Source: Vibrio harveyi NBRC 15634 = ATCC 14126 = KCTC 12724 (GTDB lineage: Bacteria > Pseudomonadota > Gammaproteobacteria > Enterobacterales > Vibrionaceae). Taken from it: a stretch of 64,000 nt of DNA. Shown here piece by piece: positions 53,682 through 62,917 of the stretch (positions are counted from its first letter, which is position 1; every line of letters begins with the position of its first letter). Position numbers and translations under genes: made by a program. The stretch is taken from NCBI RefSeq assembly GCF_001591145.1, contig NZ_BCUF01000009.1, positions 1 to 64,000 on the forward strand, written 5' to 3'. The notes below the pieces were generated by a model, which was given only the letters and a program-made list of their open reading frames with translations, had not been told where the DNA came from and did no database searches.

Positions 53682-54095
53682 ATGTTTGGAAGTTGGAAAC
53701 GAAACCGCCAAATTCGAGAAATCGCAAAAGACATTACACCTAAACTCGTGCTCAAGTATGGTGAGAAAACGGATTACGCGAAGAAAGAGATCGATTGGGC
53801 ACTCAAAGAAAATGGAAAAACAGACGACGCTTTCGCCCTTCTCGCATACGGCATGTTCATTAACCAAACCACTTACGTGTCGATAGGGCTAAGCCAAGAG
53901 CTGGGTGAGCATGTTGAATTTCAATCAGAAGTCTCACTTGCCTTGTTTGACCAAGCGACAGATCTTGTAAGCGTCAGTGCTTTACTGACTTACGCAGAAA
54001 TTCAGGACTGCAACAAACAACAACCCGCCACCGATTCTAATGATTTCGATGCTGACAGCGGAGACTTCGGGGGAGACGGCGGCGGTGGTGAGTAG
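53682..54095 (+). CDS. Hypothetical cytoplasmic protein with Gly-Asp-rich tail
   Basis: A 137-residue protein beginning MFGSWKRNRQIREIAKDITPKLVLKYG. The helical first 110 residues are followed by an acidic, glycine-rich tail (DSGDFGGDGGGGE). No signal peptide and no family recognised. AAGGAA lies 6 bases before the ATG. It follows the DUF4377 gene by 34 bases and may share its transcript. Confidence 0.68.
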   Translation: MFGSWKRNRQIREIAKDITPKLVLKYGEKTDYAKKEIDWALKENGKTDDAFALLAYGMFINQTTYVSIGLSQELGEHVEFQSEVSLALFDQATDLVSVSALLTYAEIQDCNKQQPATDSNDFDADSGDFGGDGGGGE

Positions 54096-54156
54096 CATTA
54101 CGCCAAACTGCAATGGTAACAACATGCGGCGATGATTCATCTCAAAACTTACCGTT

Positions 54157-54180
54157 AAAAGGCTCATCACGAGCCTTTTA
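54157..54180. terminator. Bidirectional terminator
   Basis: AAAAGGCTC (54157-54165) and GAGCCTTTT (54171-54179) form a stem between two convergent genes. Confidence 0.8.
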
Positions 54181-54210
54181 CACCAACGAAACTTCGGCTC
54201 GCTCTATTAC

Positions 54211-54750
54211 TTACACTAAGCCTTTCAATTTTGCTAAACCATAAGCGGCAATGGTCACGCAGTCTTTGATTTCGCCGTCTATCATCATGCGCTCAAACGC
54301 TTCGACAGAAAACGAACGAGTGATCAAATCTTCTTCTTCGCTGTCTAGCTGATTGCCCACTTCAGACAACTCACTCGCGAAGTACACGTGGCAAGTCTGG
54401 TTTAAGAACCCGTAAGCGATGAACTGCGCACCAACGTACTCCATCTTATTAGCCTGCATGCCGGTCTCTTCACGAAGTTCACCTTTTGCTAGCTCAAGAT
54501 GATCCGCATCTGGATTTGATTCCCACGCCCCTTGCGGGATTTCCCAACAACGTTGCCCTACGGTGTAACGAAACTGCTGTACTAAATGAATCACACCGTT
54601 ATCGATAGCCAGAATCGCCGCACAGTCTGGCTTATCGACCACACCGTAAATGCCTTCGGCTCCGCTAGGGCGTTGGATTTTATCTTCACGTACCGTCATC
54701 CATTTATTTTGATACACCACTTTGCTGTCGAGCTGCTTGATGTCTGCCAT
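54211..54750 (-). CDS. Nudix hydrolase, ADP-ribose pyrophosphatase-like
   Basis: A 179-residue Nudix enzyme. The box runs from about residue 74 to 97 (GAWESNPDADHLELAKGELREETGMQ), with the REExGU core intact. The segment VQQFRYTVGQRCWEIPQG is typical of the ADP-ribose/sugar-nucleotide group (NudF/NudE-like). It stands alone. Confidence 0.87.
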   Translation of the reverse strand: MADIKQLDSKVVYQNKWMTVREDKIQRPSGAEGIYGVVDKPDCAAILAIDNGVIHLVQQFRYTVGQRCWEIPQGAWESNPDADHLELAKGELREETGMQANKMEYVGAQFIAYGFLNQTCHVYFASELSEVGNQLDSEEEDLITRSFSVEAFERMMIDGEIKDCVTIAAYGLAKLKGLV

Positions 54751-55009
54751 GAGAGTCCTTACTGCTTGATTCTTCGAAATTACTTATTGGATTAAGCGCC
54801 ATTCTAACGCTGTTTGCGTGTCAGTTTGTAGACGGTTTTCAAATTCAACGCGCTTATTGGTATTCAATATATCCAATCAAAACAATCATTCATCGCAATG
54901 GTTAGGATGGCGCGAAATGGCAAGTTTTCAATTCGAGGAACTCATATAGTTAACCCATCGACGCAAGGCATGGCTTTGCAAACTTGTTCATTATTGATTG
55001 AGGGTTCTT

Positions 55010-55504
55010 ATGAGCGCATCGGATAAAGTCTACGGTTTCAACACTCCACAGCGTCTGTTTGTTGGTTACACCTTGGCGGTATTGGTAGACCTTACGGTAC
55101 TGAACTTCTATGACGAATACTGGGACTTTGTAACGATTGATTCGTTTACGATTTCTTTCGCCGCGGCATTGCTGCTTCAGTTGCTTTTGAAGCTGTCGAT
55201 CAAAGCGGAACACAAAATTGCAGAGTACTTTAAATCGAAACCGGGCACGGCACCTAAGATTTATCGCGGTCTTTCGACTTACGTTATTTTGGTCGGTTCG
55301 AAGTTCGTGATGCTAGAAGCAATTAACATCCTATTTGGTGAAAAGGTTGACTTTAGTGGTCCTTGGAACGGTGTTGTAGCCTTCTTTGCGGTGGTGTTTA
55401 CCATCCTGATTTCAGAGGTCATCGTCGGCAAGATTTACTTCAAGCTTGGTGAGAAAGAACGACAAGTACAAGGCGAATTGACTGAAAAAAACGCAAACCA
55501 ATAA
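55010..55504 (+). CDS. Small conserved membrane protein
   Basis: A 164-residue protein with four probable membrane helices (about 18-35, 45-65, 88-110 and 124-145) and a charged C-terminal tail. It starts MSASDKVYGFNTPQRLFVGYTL, with GAGGG 5 bases before the ATG. The family is not recognised with certainty; such proteins are common in vibrios. Confidence 0.7.
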   Translation: MSASDKVYGFNTPQRLFVGYTLAVLVDLTVLNFYDEYWDFVTIDSFTISFAAALLLQLLLKLSIKAEHKIAEYFKSKPGTAPKIYRGLSTYVILVGSKFVMLEAINILFGEKVDFSGPWNGVVAFFAVVFTILISEVIVGKIYFKLGEKERQVQGELTEKNANQ

Positions 55505-55542
55505 GCAAGATCGATTGACACAAAACAGTATCGATAAAAACA

Positions 55543-55572
55543 AAAAAGCGCTGAGAAATCAGCGCTTTTTCC
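55543..55572. terminator. Bidirectional terminator
   Basis: AAAAAGCGCTGA and TCAGCGCTTTTT form a 12-pair stem around GAAA. It serves the membrane protein gene and the convergent phosphatase gene. Confidence 0.9.
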
Positions 55573-55592
55573 GTTTATTTGTTTACTTAAGC

Positions 55593-56267
55593 TTAAGCGA
55601 TGAGAATGCTCTTAAGCTCATTCAATGATTCAACCGTGTAGCTTGGTGCAATGCGCTCATCCACACTTGCACCTGTGGTGTTCAGCCAGCATGTTTCAAT
55701 ACCGAAGTTGTTACCACCCAAGATATCAGAATGCAGGTTGTCACCCACCATCAAGACACGCGTCTTACACGGGTTACCCATTTGTGTCATCGCGTACTCA
55801 AAGATGCCTAGATCCGGCTTGGCAATGCCGACTTGTTCAGAAATCACCACGTGCTCGAAGTAATCGCTCATACCTGTGCGTTCTAGACGAATCGCTTGCA
55901 GCTCGGTAAAGCCATTGGTGATGATGCCCATTTTGGCTTTACCTTGCAGCGCTTCCATCAACTCTTTCGCACCCGGCAACAAAGTGCAGATGTCTGCCAT
56001 CGCTTCTAAGAATGCCGTGTTGAGATCCGCCGTCGTGGTATTGAGCTTTTCTGCCCACTCAGTAAAGCGTTTGTGCTTGAGCTCATCTGCTGTCACTTTA
56101 CCATCTTGGTAATCTACCCAAAGTGGCTTGTTGACCGTTTGGTAGTGGGCAAAATCTTGCTCGGTGAAGTCTACGCCTTTGCGAGAAAACATTAGCTGCA
56201 AACCTTTGAAGGCATCAAAGTGAAACAAGGTTTCGTCAGCATCAAACAAGATCCAATCGTATTTCAT
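55593..56267 (-). CDS. yjjG: HAD-family nucleotidase, YjjG-like
   Basis: A 224-residue HAD phosphatase of the YjjG type (5'-nucleotidase acting on pyrimidine nucleotides). Motif I is FDADETLF (Asp9, Asp11), motif [11 protein letters not shown], motif III Lys in [13 protein letters not shown], and motif [20 protein letters not shown] precedes the ATG at 56267. The longer frame adds 12 residues and is less likely. Confidence 0.88.
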   Translation of the reverse strand: MKYDWILFDADETLFHFDAFKGLQLMFSRKGVDFTEQDFAHYQTVNKPLWVDYQDGKVTADELKHKRFTEWAEKLNTTTADLNTAFLEAMADICTLLPGAKELMEALQGKAKMGIITNGFTELQAIRLERTGMSDYFEHVVISEQVGIAKPDLGIFEYAMTQMGNPCKTRVLMVGDNLHSDILGGNNFGIETCWLNTTGASVDERIAPSYTVESLNELKSILIA

Positions 56268-56416
56268 TTTCTTCTTTCCAATATCCAGGTCGTTTTCTGC
56301 CACATAGTCTAATTGTTTTCTTCTTGAAGATAATCTCTATAATTGGAAAATGATTGTATCGTTTTTCTCAACAATATGACTAATAATAGATAACCCCAAT
56401 AACCTAGGAGCACACC

Positions 56417-57325
56417 GTGAATGCCATTGCGTCACTGCCAGTATTTGTCGCTGTCGTAGAATGCGGCAGCTTTTCCCTTGCAGCCAAGCAGTTGAACCTC
56501 ACCAAATCGGCGATCAGCAAACGCATTAATCAACTCGAAGATGACCTCGGTATTCGCTTGCTTAATCGCACCACAAGAAAGCTCAGCTTAACCGAAGCTG
56601 GACGTCGATACTTCGAGTACGCTTCACAAGCAGTGAACCTTGCTCAACAAGGTGTCGATGCCGTTTCCGAGTTGCAAGGCTCACCGCAAGGTAGGCTCAA
56701 AATCACAGCCCCGATGTCTTTTGGCGTTTTGCACGTTGCGCCACTTATCAGCGAATTTCTTGCACGTTACCCGAAAATTGAGGTGGATTTACAGCTCGAA
56801 GACGCCTTAGTGGATTTGGTCGAACAAGGATTTGATTTGGGGATTCGCATTGGTGAACTTGCGACTTCTAACCTTGTAGCTAAGCGCCTTGCTCCGTGTA
56901 AAAGCGTACTGTGCGCCTCTCCCGAATACCTAAAAGAATTTGGCGTGCCAACCAAACCAAGCGATTTGGTGACGCACAACTGTTTGCGTTATTCGTATTT
57001 CCGAGGCGGTGTCGAGTGGATGTTCATCAACAGCGGTAACGAATACAAAGTTCTGCCGAAGGGTAACTTTGTAGTCAACAACAGTGAAGCGATTCGCCAA
57101 TTGCTATTAAGAGGCTCAGGTATTGCGCAGTTACCGACCTTTATTGCAGCCAAAGACTTTGCAGCCGGTAACTTAAAACCGCTTATGGAAGAGTTCTCTC
57201 TCCCTGAGCATGCCATCTATGCGGTGTTTCCAGAGCGCAAACACATGCCATTGAAAGTGCGAGTGTTCATTGACTTCATCAGCGAAAAACTCGGCACTGA
57301 TACACCGTACTGGGATCGTTATTGA
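56417..57325 (+). CDS. LysR-family regulator
   Basis: A 302-residue regulator with a classic N-terminal helix-turn-helix (VAVVECGSFSLAAKQLNLTKSAISKRINQLEDDLGIRLLNRTTRKLSLTEAG) and effector domain. It starts with GTG, preceded by AGGAG. It is divergent from the yjjG-like gene by about 150 bases, with no enzyme target evident. Confidence 0.9.
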   Translation: MNAIASLPVFVAVVECGSFSLAAKQLNLTKSAISKRINQLEDDLGIRLLNRTTRKLSLTEAGRRYFEYASQAVNLAQQGVDAVSELQGSPQGRLKITAPMSFGVLHVAPLISEFLARYPKIEVDLQLEDALVDLVEQGFDLGIRIGELATSNLVAKRLAPCKSVLCASPEYLKEFGVPTKPSDLVTHNCLRYSYFRGGVEWMFINSGNEYKVLPKGNFVVNNSEAIRQLLLRGSGIAQLPTFIAAKDFAAGNLKPLMEEFSLPEHAIYAVFPERKHMPLKVRVFIDFISEKLGTDTPYWDRY

Positions 57326-57368
57326 TCGATTCGAATACCCACTGACGAATACACATGTTTTGCTGAGA

Positions 57369-57686
57369 TCAGTTATTAGCCTCAATCAGAAGATCTTTCT
57401 TCAACTTAAGCGCCATAATTTCCTTTCTCAGCACTTCTTTCGTTTCAGGATCTTCTGAGCTTTCGAATTCTTTCTGCTTCTTCTCGATAAGTTGCATCAT
57501 TTGCACCGCTGGCGGTAGGCAGTTTGCGTCTTTAAGAATCTTCATACCCATTCGGTGCTCTGCGGGTGTTTTAAAATAGTCTTCAAGGTCGAGCTTTTTA
57601 CCTCTGTAAGGGTTGTCTTTCAGCTCGCCTGTTTTTTCAGCATTGCGAATCCAACCACCGATCGCGTTATCAATGTATGACGACAT
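57369..57686 (-). CDS. DUF1992 protein
   Basis: A 105-residue protein: MSSYIDNAIGGWIRNAEKTGELKDNPYRGKKLDLEDYFKTPAEHRMGMKILKDANCLPP, the DUF1992 (DnaJ homologue C member 28) domain, then a charged coiled coil. GAGAGG lies 6 bases before this ATG. It follows the tetR gene by 23 bases and is probably cotranscribed. Function is unknown. Confidence 0.85.
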   Translation of the reverse strand: MSSYIDNAIGGWIRNAEKTGELKDNPYRGKKLDLEDYFKTPAEHRMGMKILKDANCLPPAVQMMQLIEKKQKEFESSEDPETKEVLRKEIMALKLKKDLLIEANN

Positions 57687-57709
57687 ATCCACCTCTCGAG
57701 TAATGCGTT

Positions 57710-58324
57710 CTATTTGTAAACAGCTTTGAGACCTTCGATCGTGATTCGAATACCATCATCGAAGTACTTGTCATAGTCCACGGGCTTAGCTTGACTCATT
57801 AACCACGCAAAATGAGGCAGTTGCTCGGCGTCCAATTCAGGAAAAGATTGAGGTTTATTGCGTGCAGCTTGTTCTTGATGCTCAACGATGTCCGTTACTC
57901 GCGTATAAACACTCGCAAACGCCATAAAACCAACTTCTGCTTCAAATTTGGCCTCTCTGAAGATACCTAAAATATCATTGACGATGATGCTTGAAGCCGG
58001 CGTGAAACTTTGGCTATGGCGAATAAACGCGACCGAACCCGGAATAGACATAAGTGCTTGTCTAAAGTTTTTCGCAAACGTGTAAAGGTATGCTTCCCAG
58101 TCTTTCTCTTGGGGCAATTCGACTTTCCCTAGTACATAGTCGCAACATAAATCGACCAACGCTTCTTTAGAGCCAACATGTCGGTACAGTGCCGTCGCGC
58201 TGACCCCCAATTGTTTGCCCAGCGCATGCATGCTTACATTTTCTAACCCTAGGTTTAAGGCACACTCAACCACGTCTTTTCTAGAAATTTGCGCAGGACG
58301 CCCTTTACTGCTTTTTTCGCTCAT
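57710..58324 (-). CDS. TetR-family regulator
   Basis: A 204-residue repressor from MSEKSSKGRPAQISRKDVV. The TetR helix-turn-helix is clear (ALNLGLENVSMHALGKQLGVSATALYRHVGSKEALVDL, about 20-57), followed by a helical ligand domain. Two adjacent Met codons at 58327 and 58324 are possible starts. A large palindrome lies 30 bases upstream, so it is probably self-regulated. Confidence 0.88.
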   Translation of the reverse strand: MSEKSSKGRPAQISRKDVVECALNLGLENVSMHALGKQLGVSATALYRHVGSKEALVDLCCDYVLGKVELPQEKDWEAYLYTFAKNFRQALMSIPGSVAFIRHSQSFTPASSIIVNDILGIFREAKFEAEVGFMAFASVYTRVTDIVEHQEQAARNKPQSFPELDAEQLPHFAWLMSQAKPVDYDKYFDDGIRITIEGLKAVYK

Positions 58325-58353
58325 CATCGTCTCAAAATAAATAGTTAACACCA

Positions 58354-58376
58354 TTAAGTTAATACCATTAACTTAA
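58354..58376. promoter_or_regulatory. Probable TetR operator palindrome
   Basis: TTAAGTTAAT and ATTAACTTAA form a perfect ten-base inverted repeat around ACC, 30 bases upstream of the tetR start. A partial extra copy (GTTAACACCATTAAG) overlaps its left side. Confidence 0.75.
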
Positions 58377-58512
58377 ACTGTCAATACTGCGATTTATTCA
58401 AAACGACGTACCACCTTATTTGGTTAATCTAATGTTTCATTTTTAACAGGTGCGCAACCGCTGTAGGAGCGCTAACTTAAGTAGCACGTCAACCACACCG
58501 GAGCGTGAAGCT

Positions 58513-58695
58513 ATGAAAGTACTGATTCAATACACCCAAGCGGGTAAATATCGTGACCAAGCGTGGGAATCACTGACGCTAAAAGCAAAAGGCGAGATTC
58601 AAGCCGTGACGCCTTCTTATGCCGCTCAGCTTATTGAGCAAAACAAAGCGACGCTTGTAATGACCGAAGACGAACAAGTGATCTTCCATTCTTAA
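58513..58695 (+). CDS. Small conserved hypothetical protein
   Basis: A 60-residue soluble protein, MKVLIQYTQAGKYRDQAWES and so on, ending MTEDEQVIFHS. GGAG lies 7 bases before the ATG and a clear terminator follows, so it is probably real. It is divergent from tetR and could be a target of that repressor. No family recognised. Confidence 0.65.
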   Translation: MKVLIQYTQAGKYRDQAWESLTLKAKGEIQAVTPSYAAQLIEQNKATLVMTEDEQVIFHS

Positions 58696-58715
58696 TCTAA
58701 TAGCGACTGACACTA

Positions 58716-58748
58716 AAAAGGCCTGCGTTTCTGCAGGCCTTTGTTTTT
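58716..58748. terminator. Terminator between the small gene and the metalloprotease gene
   Basis: AAAGGCCTGC and GCAGGCCTTT form a stem, with A runs before and TGTTTTTAT after. It is probably bidirectional. Confidence 0.88.
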
Positions 58749-58764
58749 ATTAGTTGAGGTTTAA

Positions 58765-61700
58765 TTACTCAAAATCACTCGCTTCTGGCAGACGATCTAG
58801 CATTTCATAGTACTCACCGGCTACCGTACCGATGTCACCACGAATGTACGCTTGGATTAGATTCAGATCTTTCAGCCATAGATCTTTGTCTGCATCCGCA
58901 GACGCGACATAGCCAGCATACACATTATCAACTGCAAACATCATGTCTTTTGTGTAGTTGTTATAAATCAGAGCCATTGCGTCAGTGTAAGCTTCAAATA
59001 CTTTTGTCGTCTTATGTGCTTTGCCACCTTTATAACTTAATGTTCCTGCAACTGAATCCATCACAAGATCACCTGAAGTCAGGTTGGCTCTCACAAAGTT
59101 ACCGAATGAAGTGCTAAACGTCAGCACACCTGCTGCAATGTCTGCATCAATGGTAGTTTTCATTGCATTTACCATTGGAGCATCCAGTAGCAATACCGCA
59201 TCGTGGTATGCAGGAAGAATCGATGTACGGAATGGTCCCCATGCCTTTTCAATGTCCGAAGCAATCTTGCTTAGTTGTGCCGAATCGTAGTTATCCAAGT
59301 AGTTTTTCAGATCGTAGCCTTCGCTGGTAACTAGCTGATTTGCGTAATCATAAGCCAGTTTGTTGGCTTTCGTTGCCACAAACTTCTTACCATCAATTAC
59401 AAACTCTACTTTGTCACCTGCAATAATACCGTAGCGATCTTGTTGTTTAGTGAATGCATCAAACTGCGCTTTACCACGAGCCTTAACTTTGTAATCGTCA
59501 GACTGCATTTGGCTAACGCCCATTTCAAGGATCACATCACCGATACGTTCACGACTGACTGCGTCAATGCCCAAGAATCGATAAATACCACGTGGCATTG
59601 GAGGTAAGGACTCCATTTGTTCAGTAAGGTGTAAGTTCACCGTGGTACCTTTTAGGTTGGTGTATGGCTTACCCTCTTTATCTACCAGCGCGACAGGCGT
59701 GCTTAACGCATCATTTGCCACAATGTTGCCCATGATATCTTCATATTCAGCTTGAACACCTGGTAGGTCCAACAACGAAGCAAAGCTCACTTCATCGGTG
59801 TAGCGGTTAGAGAATCGACGTGCCAAGAAATAGCTCGCAAGCGCTTTGTCTGGCCAGTAACCCAACACTGACACGGCATTTGACCAAGGGTAATCAGGGT
59901 CAAAGCTGCCAATAGAGTTCAAGAAGCGTCCGTTTTGTGTCTCTGCAACCGCCTTGTAACCTTCATCGGCATCTTCAATGAAACGCGCCGCTAACTCATC
60001 AAAACAATTTGCTGCCGACAAATCGTAATCCGCCGGAATTTGGTGTGAGTTATTATCCAGCAATTTACCAAACGAAATCACTTTTTGATTGCCTGACGCA
60101 TTTTCAATCACACATTGGTGCTCTGGTGTACGCAAAACATCAAGGAAGAACGCTGCTGATTTCTTCGCACCATTAGCGTAGTCACAGAACCATGAGTTAT
60201 CTGCTTTGCCTTCACTACAGTATTGAGGGTTTGATGCTAGGCGCAGCAAGAAATCGCCCGGCTTATCTGTACTAGCGGTATAACCTAAGTTGGTGTACAA
60301 GTTATCGATGCGTTCTAGATCTTCCACCTTGTCACGAATCGAGTTCATCTCAGAATAACGGCGTAATAGGTAACCTATGTAATCTGTGGAGTACAACCCT
60401 GTCGTTCCGTAAAGCTGCAAATTGCGGCGGTCATAACTATCAAGGTAGTTTTGCCATTCATAAGAGACAATTTCTTCTAAGTTTGTCCCTTCATCAAAAC
60501 GGTTACAGTCGCTGTTTAGTGAGACGTTACCATCAGTACAGAAGTCATATGACTTACGCTCAATCTCATTGACTTTATCAAGATAATAGAGCACACCGTA
60601 ACGCGTCTTCGCCTTAAGTTCCGAGTCATCAGACAGTGCTGCAGTGTCAAATCGGCTAAAGTCACAGTTGTACAGAGATTTGCCACTGTCTGTGCCCGTT
60701 AACTTCTTAACTTCAGAACACACCATGAGTGCATCATTCTCAGCGTTATCACCAAATCTGTAGGCGAAGCTTTGCTGATAGTCTTGCAGTTCTTTTAGGT
60801 AGCTGTTGTATGCTGCTTTCGCTTCATCGCCAGCGTCGTCTGCTGGCTTCGCTACAGGTGTTGGAGCTGAGCCCGAAGATGCTTGAACGGTTTCAACTTT
60901 ACGACCATAACCGAACTTAAACGCTGCAATATCGTACAGACCCCATGTTGGTGTTTCATCCAACATACTCGGCGCGTAGTCCATGGTTGAGCTGTACGCA
61001 GGAATATTATTCAAGCCCAGTTGATGTGCTTGCTCTAGCGTGTAGTAGTTTGATTTGTCATTCGAACCTTTAAAGTTATGACGTAAACCTAAGTTATGAC
61101 CAAGCTCATGAACCAGCGTATTACTGTAAGTCGCTACAGTAATCGCATCTGCCGTTTTAACCTGCAGATCTTTTGGTAGATGTTTCCAACGCTTAAGCTC
61201 TCGAGAGACTTCTTTGCCAGCATCATCTAGCTTGATTTCGAAGTAACGGTCGTCATCCAGTTTCAAGTTATCAAGCATGGCTTTGCTGGTTGAAGAAACC
61301 CACGATGCTTCGATTGGGTAAACATTGTGCTCCGCCCAGAAAGATAAACGGTTTTCTTCTGTTGCGACCACCTTTTCAAAATCTAACTCATCGCTGAAGG
61401 TTTTCTTTAGCTCCGTTGGCGCTTTAGTCGCTGCTTTGCTTGTGGTCATTTCTTCTTTTGACACAAGAGGCGCAGGAATACTTTCGTCCGCTTCCAGCTT
61501 CGCGATTGCCGCCATAGTTGAGAGCGACTCAATTCTCTCTGAAACTTCTGATGTTGTTGTCGCGGAGCTTGTCGTTGGTAACGGATCGAGACCGTCTAAG
61601 TCCAATTGATTACGGTTGTAGAATCGGGCTAGGTTATCCCAGTAATAAGGAACCCCAGTTCTTGCCACACCAGCGTATTGGTTTACGTGACCTTTGATGA

Positions 61701-62886
61701 TCTCACCCGTCATTGGGTTAGCAACGGAAGGACCATAACCTAACAAGCCGTTCGCCAGCGGCTCATCCACCAAGTTGATCACGTTGTAACGCAAATCACC
61801 CGGGTGTATACCTGCACCTTTGGTTTTGTTTACGATTTCAATTTCTGGCTTGCCAGAATCCGCACCAAATAATTTAAGTGCTTGGTTCATCTTATCGATG
61901 GATTCAAGCGTCGCATCTAAGAAGATTTTGTTTTTCTCTTCAAAGAAGTTATCGGTCAGATAATACTTGATTGAATCTTGATCAGGGTTGAAACGGTTCA
62001 GGTACACCACATCACGATCATACTTGTTTGTGATAGGGTTAAGCTGCTTTGTCTCAGAGACAAAGAAACCAATGTCATTCTCGTCACCAATAGGATATAG
62101 AACCGGTTGGTAGTCTTTGGTTGCCACCACACTCTCGTGCATTAGAGAGTAATAAAAACGAGATTTAAACGCGCCATCGACCAGCATGTCGTCAAGACCC
62201 GCTTTGGTATCTTCGTTGATGTAGGCTGACATGTTATCCAAGTCAATGCGGAACGAGCGCTCAAGTTCGAAGTTTAACGTGCCCTTCTCTGGATCAAAAT
62301 CCCATGAGATTACGCGCGGCGAACCAATTTCGGTTAGCCCATCCGTGATCCCATACAGATCTTCCATATTGAATTCGGCGATCTCAAGATCTTCCGGACG
62401 CGGAGTAAAGTGGGTCTTACTCTTGTAGTTTAGACTCGCATCCTCGTTAGTTTCTTCTTTGTTCGTACAGTCACCGTGACCATCTTCTTTACAGCGGTAT
62501 GCTGCAAAGTCACCAGGAATAGTCAGAACATGTGCAAAGTTAACATCGTCATCATCGGCAACGAACTTCTCCTCGCCACAATAGTTGTTCGCGTCTTTGG
62601 TCAGATGTGCGTCTGGGTAGTTTTTGTCGTAATTACGAACTTCCAGACCTTCTTTACTGAAACACAGCTCAACATAACGAGGCGAACCTTGTAAAAATGG
62701 GAATTGGTTTAGCGCGAATCTTGGTGCTGCACCAGTTGTTGGTACGTAGAACCAACGACCGTCTTTTAGGTCTTTAACCGCGATTTCTTTTGCATCTCTT
62801 TCGACATAGTCATAAGCCTGATCGTCAGCACCACAACCGGCAAGTCCGGCAGTGATCGCTGACACCAGAGTTAATTTTTTAAACAT
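58765..62886 (-). CDS. Large surface or periplasmic lipoprotein metalloprotease (metzincin type)
   Basis: A 1,373-residue lipoprotein (lipobox GLAGC, Cys18) with a zinc protease motif HELGHNLGLRH (His593, Glu594, His597, His603) and a Met-turn SSTMDYAP about 30 residues later. This fits the bacterial Met-zincin group (DUF4953/DUF5117-like). An Ala/Pro/Thr-rich stretch lies around 440-495. The start at 62886 has AAGGA upstream. The longer frame to 63003 overlaps the previous gene and lacks a signal. It forms an operon with the outer-membrane barrel gene 31 bases upstream. The substrate is unknown. Confidence 0.85.
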   Translation of the reverse strand: MFKKLTLVSAITAGLAGCGADDQAYDYVERDAKEIAVKDLKDGRWFYVPTTGAAPRFALNQFPFLQGSPRYVELCFSKEGLEVRNYDKNYPDAHLTKDANNYCGEEKFVADDDDVNFAHVLTIPGDFAAYRCKEDGHGDCTNKEETNEDASLNYKSKTHFTPRPEDLEIAEFNMEDLYGITDGLTEIGSPRVISWDFDPEKGTLNFELERSFRIDLDNMSAYINEDTKAGLDDMLVDGAFKSRFYYSLMHESVVATKDYQPVLYPIGDENDIGFFVSETKQLNPITNKYDRDVVYLNRFNPDQDSIKYYLTDNFFEEKNKIFLDATLESIDKMNQALKLFGADSGKPEIEIVNKTKGAGIHPGDLRYNVINLVDEPLANGLLGYGPSVANPMTGEIIKGHVNQYAGVARTGVPYYWDNLARFYNRNQLDLDGLDPLPTTSSATTTSEVSERIESLSTMAAIAKLEADESIPAPLVSKEEMTTSKAATKAPTELKKTFSDELDFEKVVATEENRLSFWAEHNVYPIEASWVSSTSKAMLDNLKLDDDRYFEIKLDDAGKEVSRELKRWKHLPKDLQVKTADAITVATYSNTLVHELGHNLGLRHNFKGSNDKSNYYTLEQAHQLGLNNIPAYSSTMDYAPSMLDETPTWGLYDIAAFKFGYGRKVETVQASSGSAPTPVAKPADDAGDEAKAAYNSYLKELQDYQQSFAYRFGDNAENDALMVCSEVKKLTGTDSGKSLYNCDFSRFDTAALSDDSELKAKTRYGVLYYLDKVNEIERKSYDFCTDGNVSLNSDCNRFDEGTNLEEIVSYEWQNYLDSYDRRNLQLYGTTGLYSTDYIGYLLRRYSEMNSIRDKVEDLERIDNLYTNLGYTASTDKPGDFLLRLASNPQYCSEGKADNSWFCDYANGAKKSAAFFLDVLRTPEHQCVIENASGNQKVISFGKLLDNNSHQIPADYDLSAANCFDELAARFIEDADEGYKAVAETQNGRFLNSIGSFDPDYPWSNAVSVLGYWPDKALASYFLARRFSNRYTDEVSFASLLDLPGVQAEYEDIMGNIVANDALSTPVALVDKEGKPYTNLKGTTVNLHLTEQMESLPPMPRGIYRFLGIDAVSRERIGDVILEMGVSQMQSDDYKVKARGKAQFDAFTKQQDRYGIIAGDKVEFVIDGKKFVATKANKLAYDYANQLVTSEGYDLKNYLDNYDSAQLSKIASDIEKAWGPFRTSILPAYHDAVLLLDAPMVNAMKTTIDADIAAGVLTFSTSFGNFVRANLTSGDLVMDSVAGTLSYKGGKAHKTTKVFEAYTDAMALIYNNYTKDMMFAVDNVYAGYVASADADKDLWLKDLNLIQAYIRGDIGTVAGEYYEMLDRLPEASDFE

Positions 62887-62917
62887 GGTTTGGATATCCT
62901 TAATTTTTGTTATTTTC

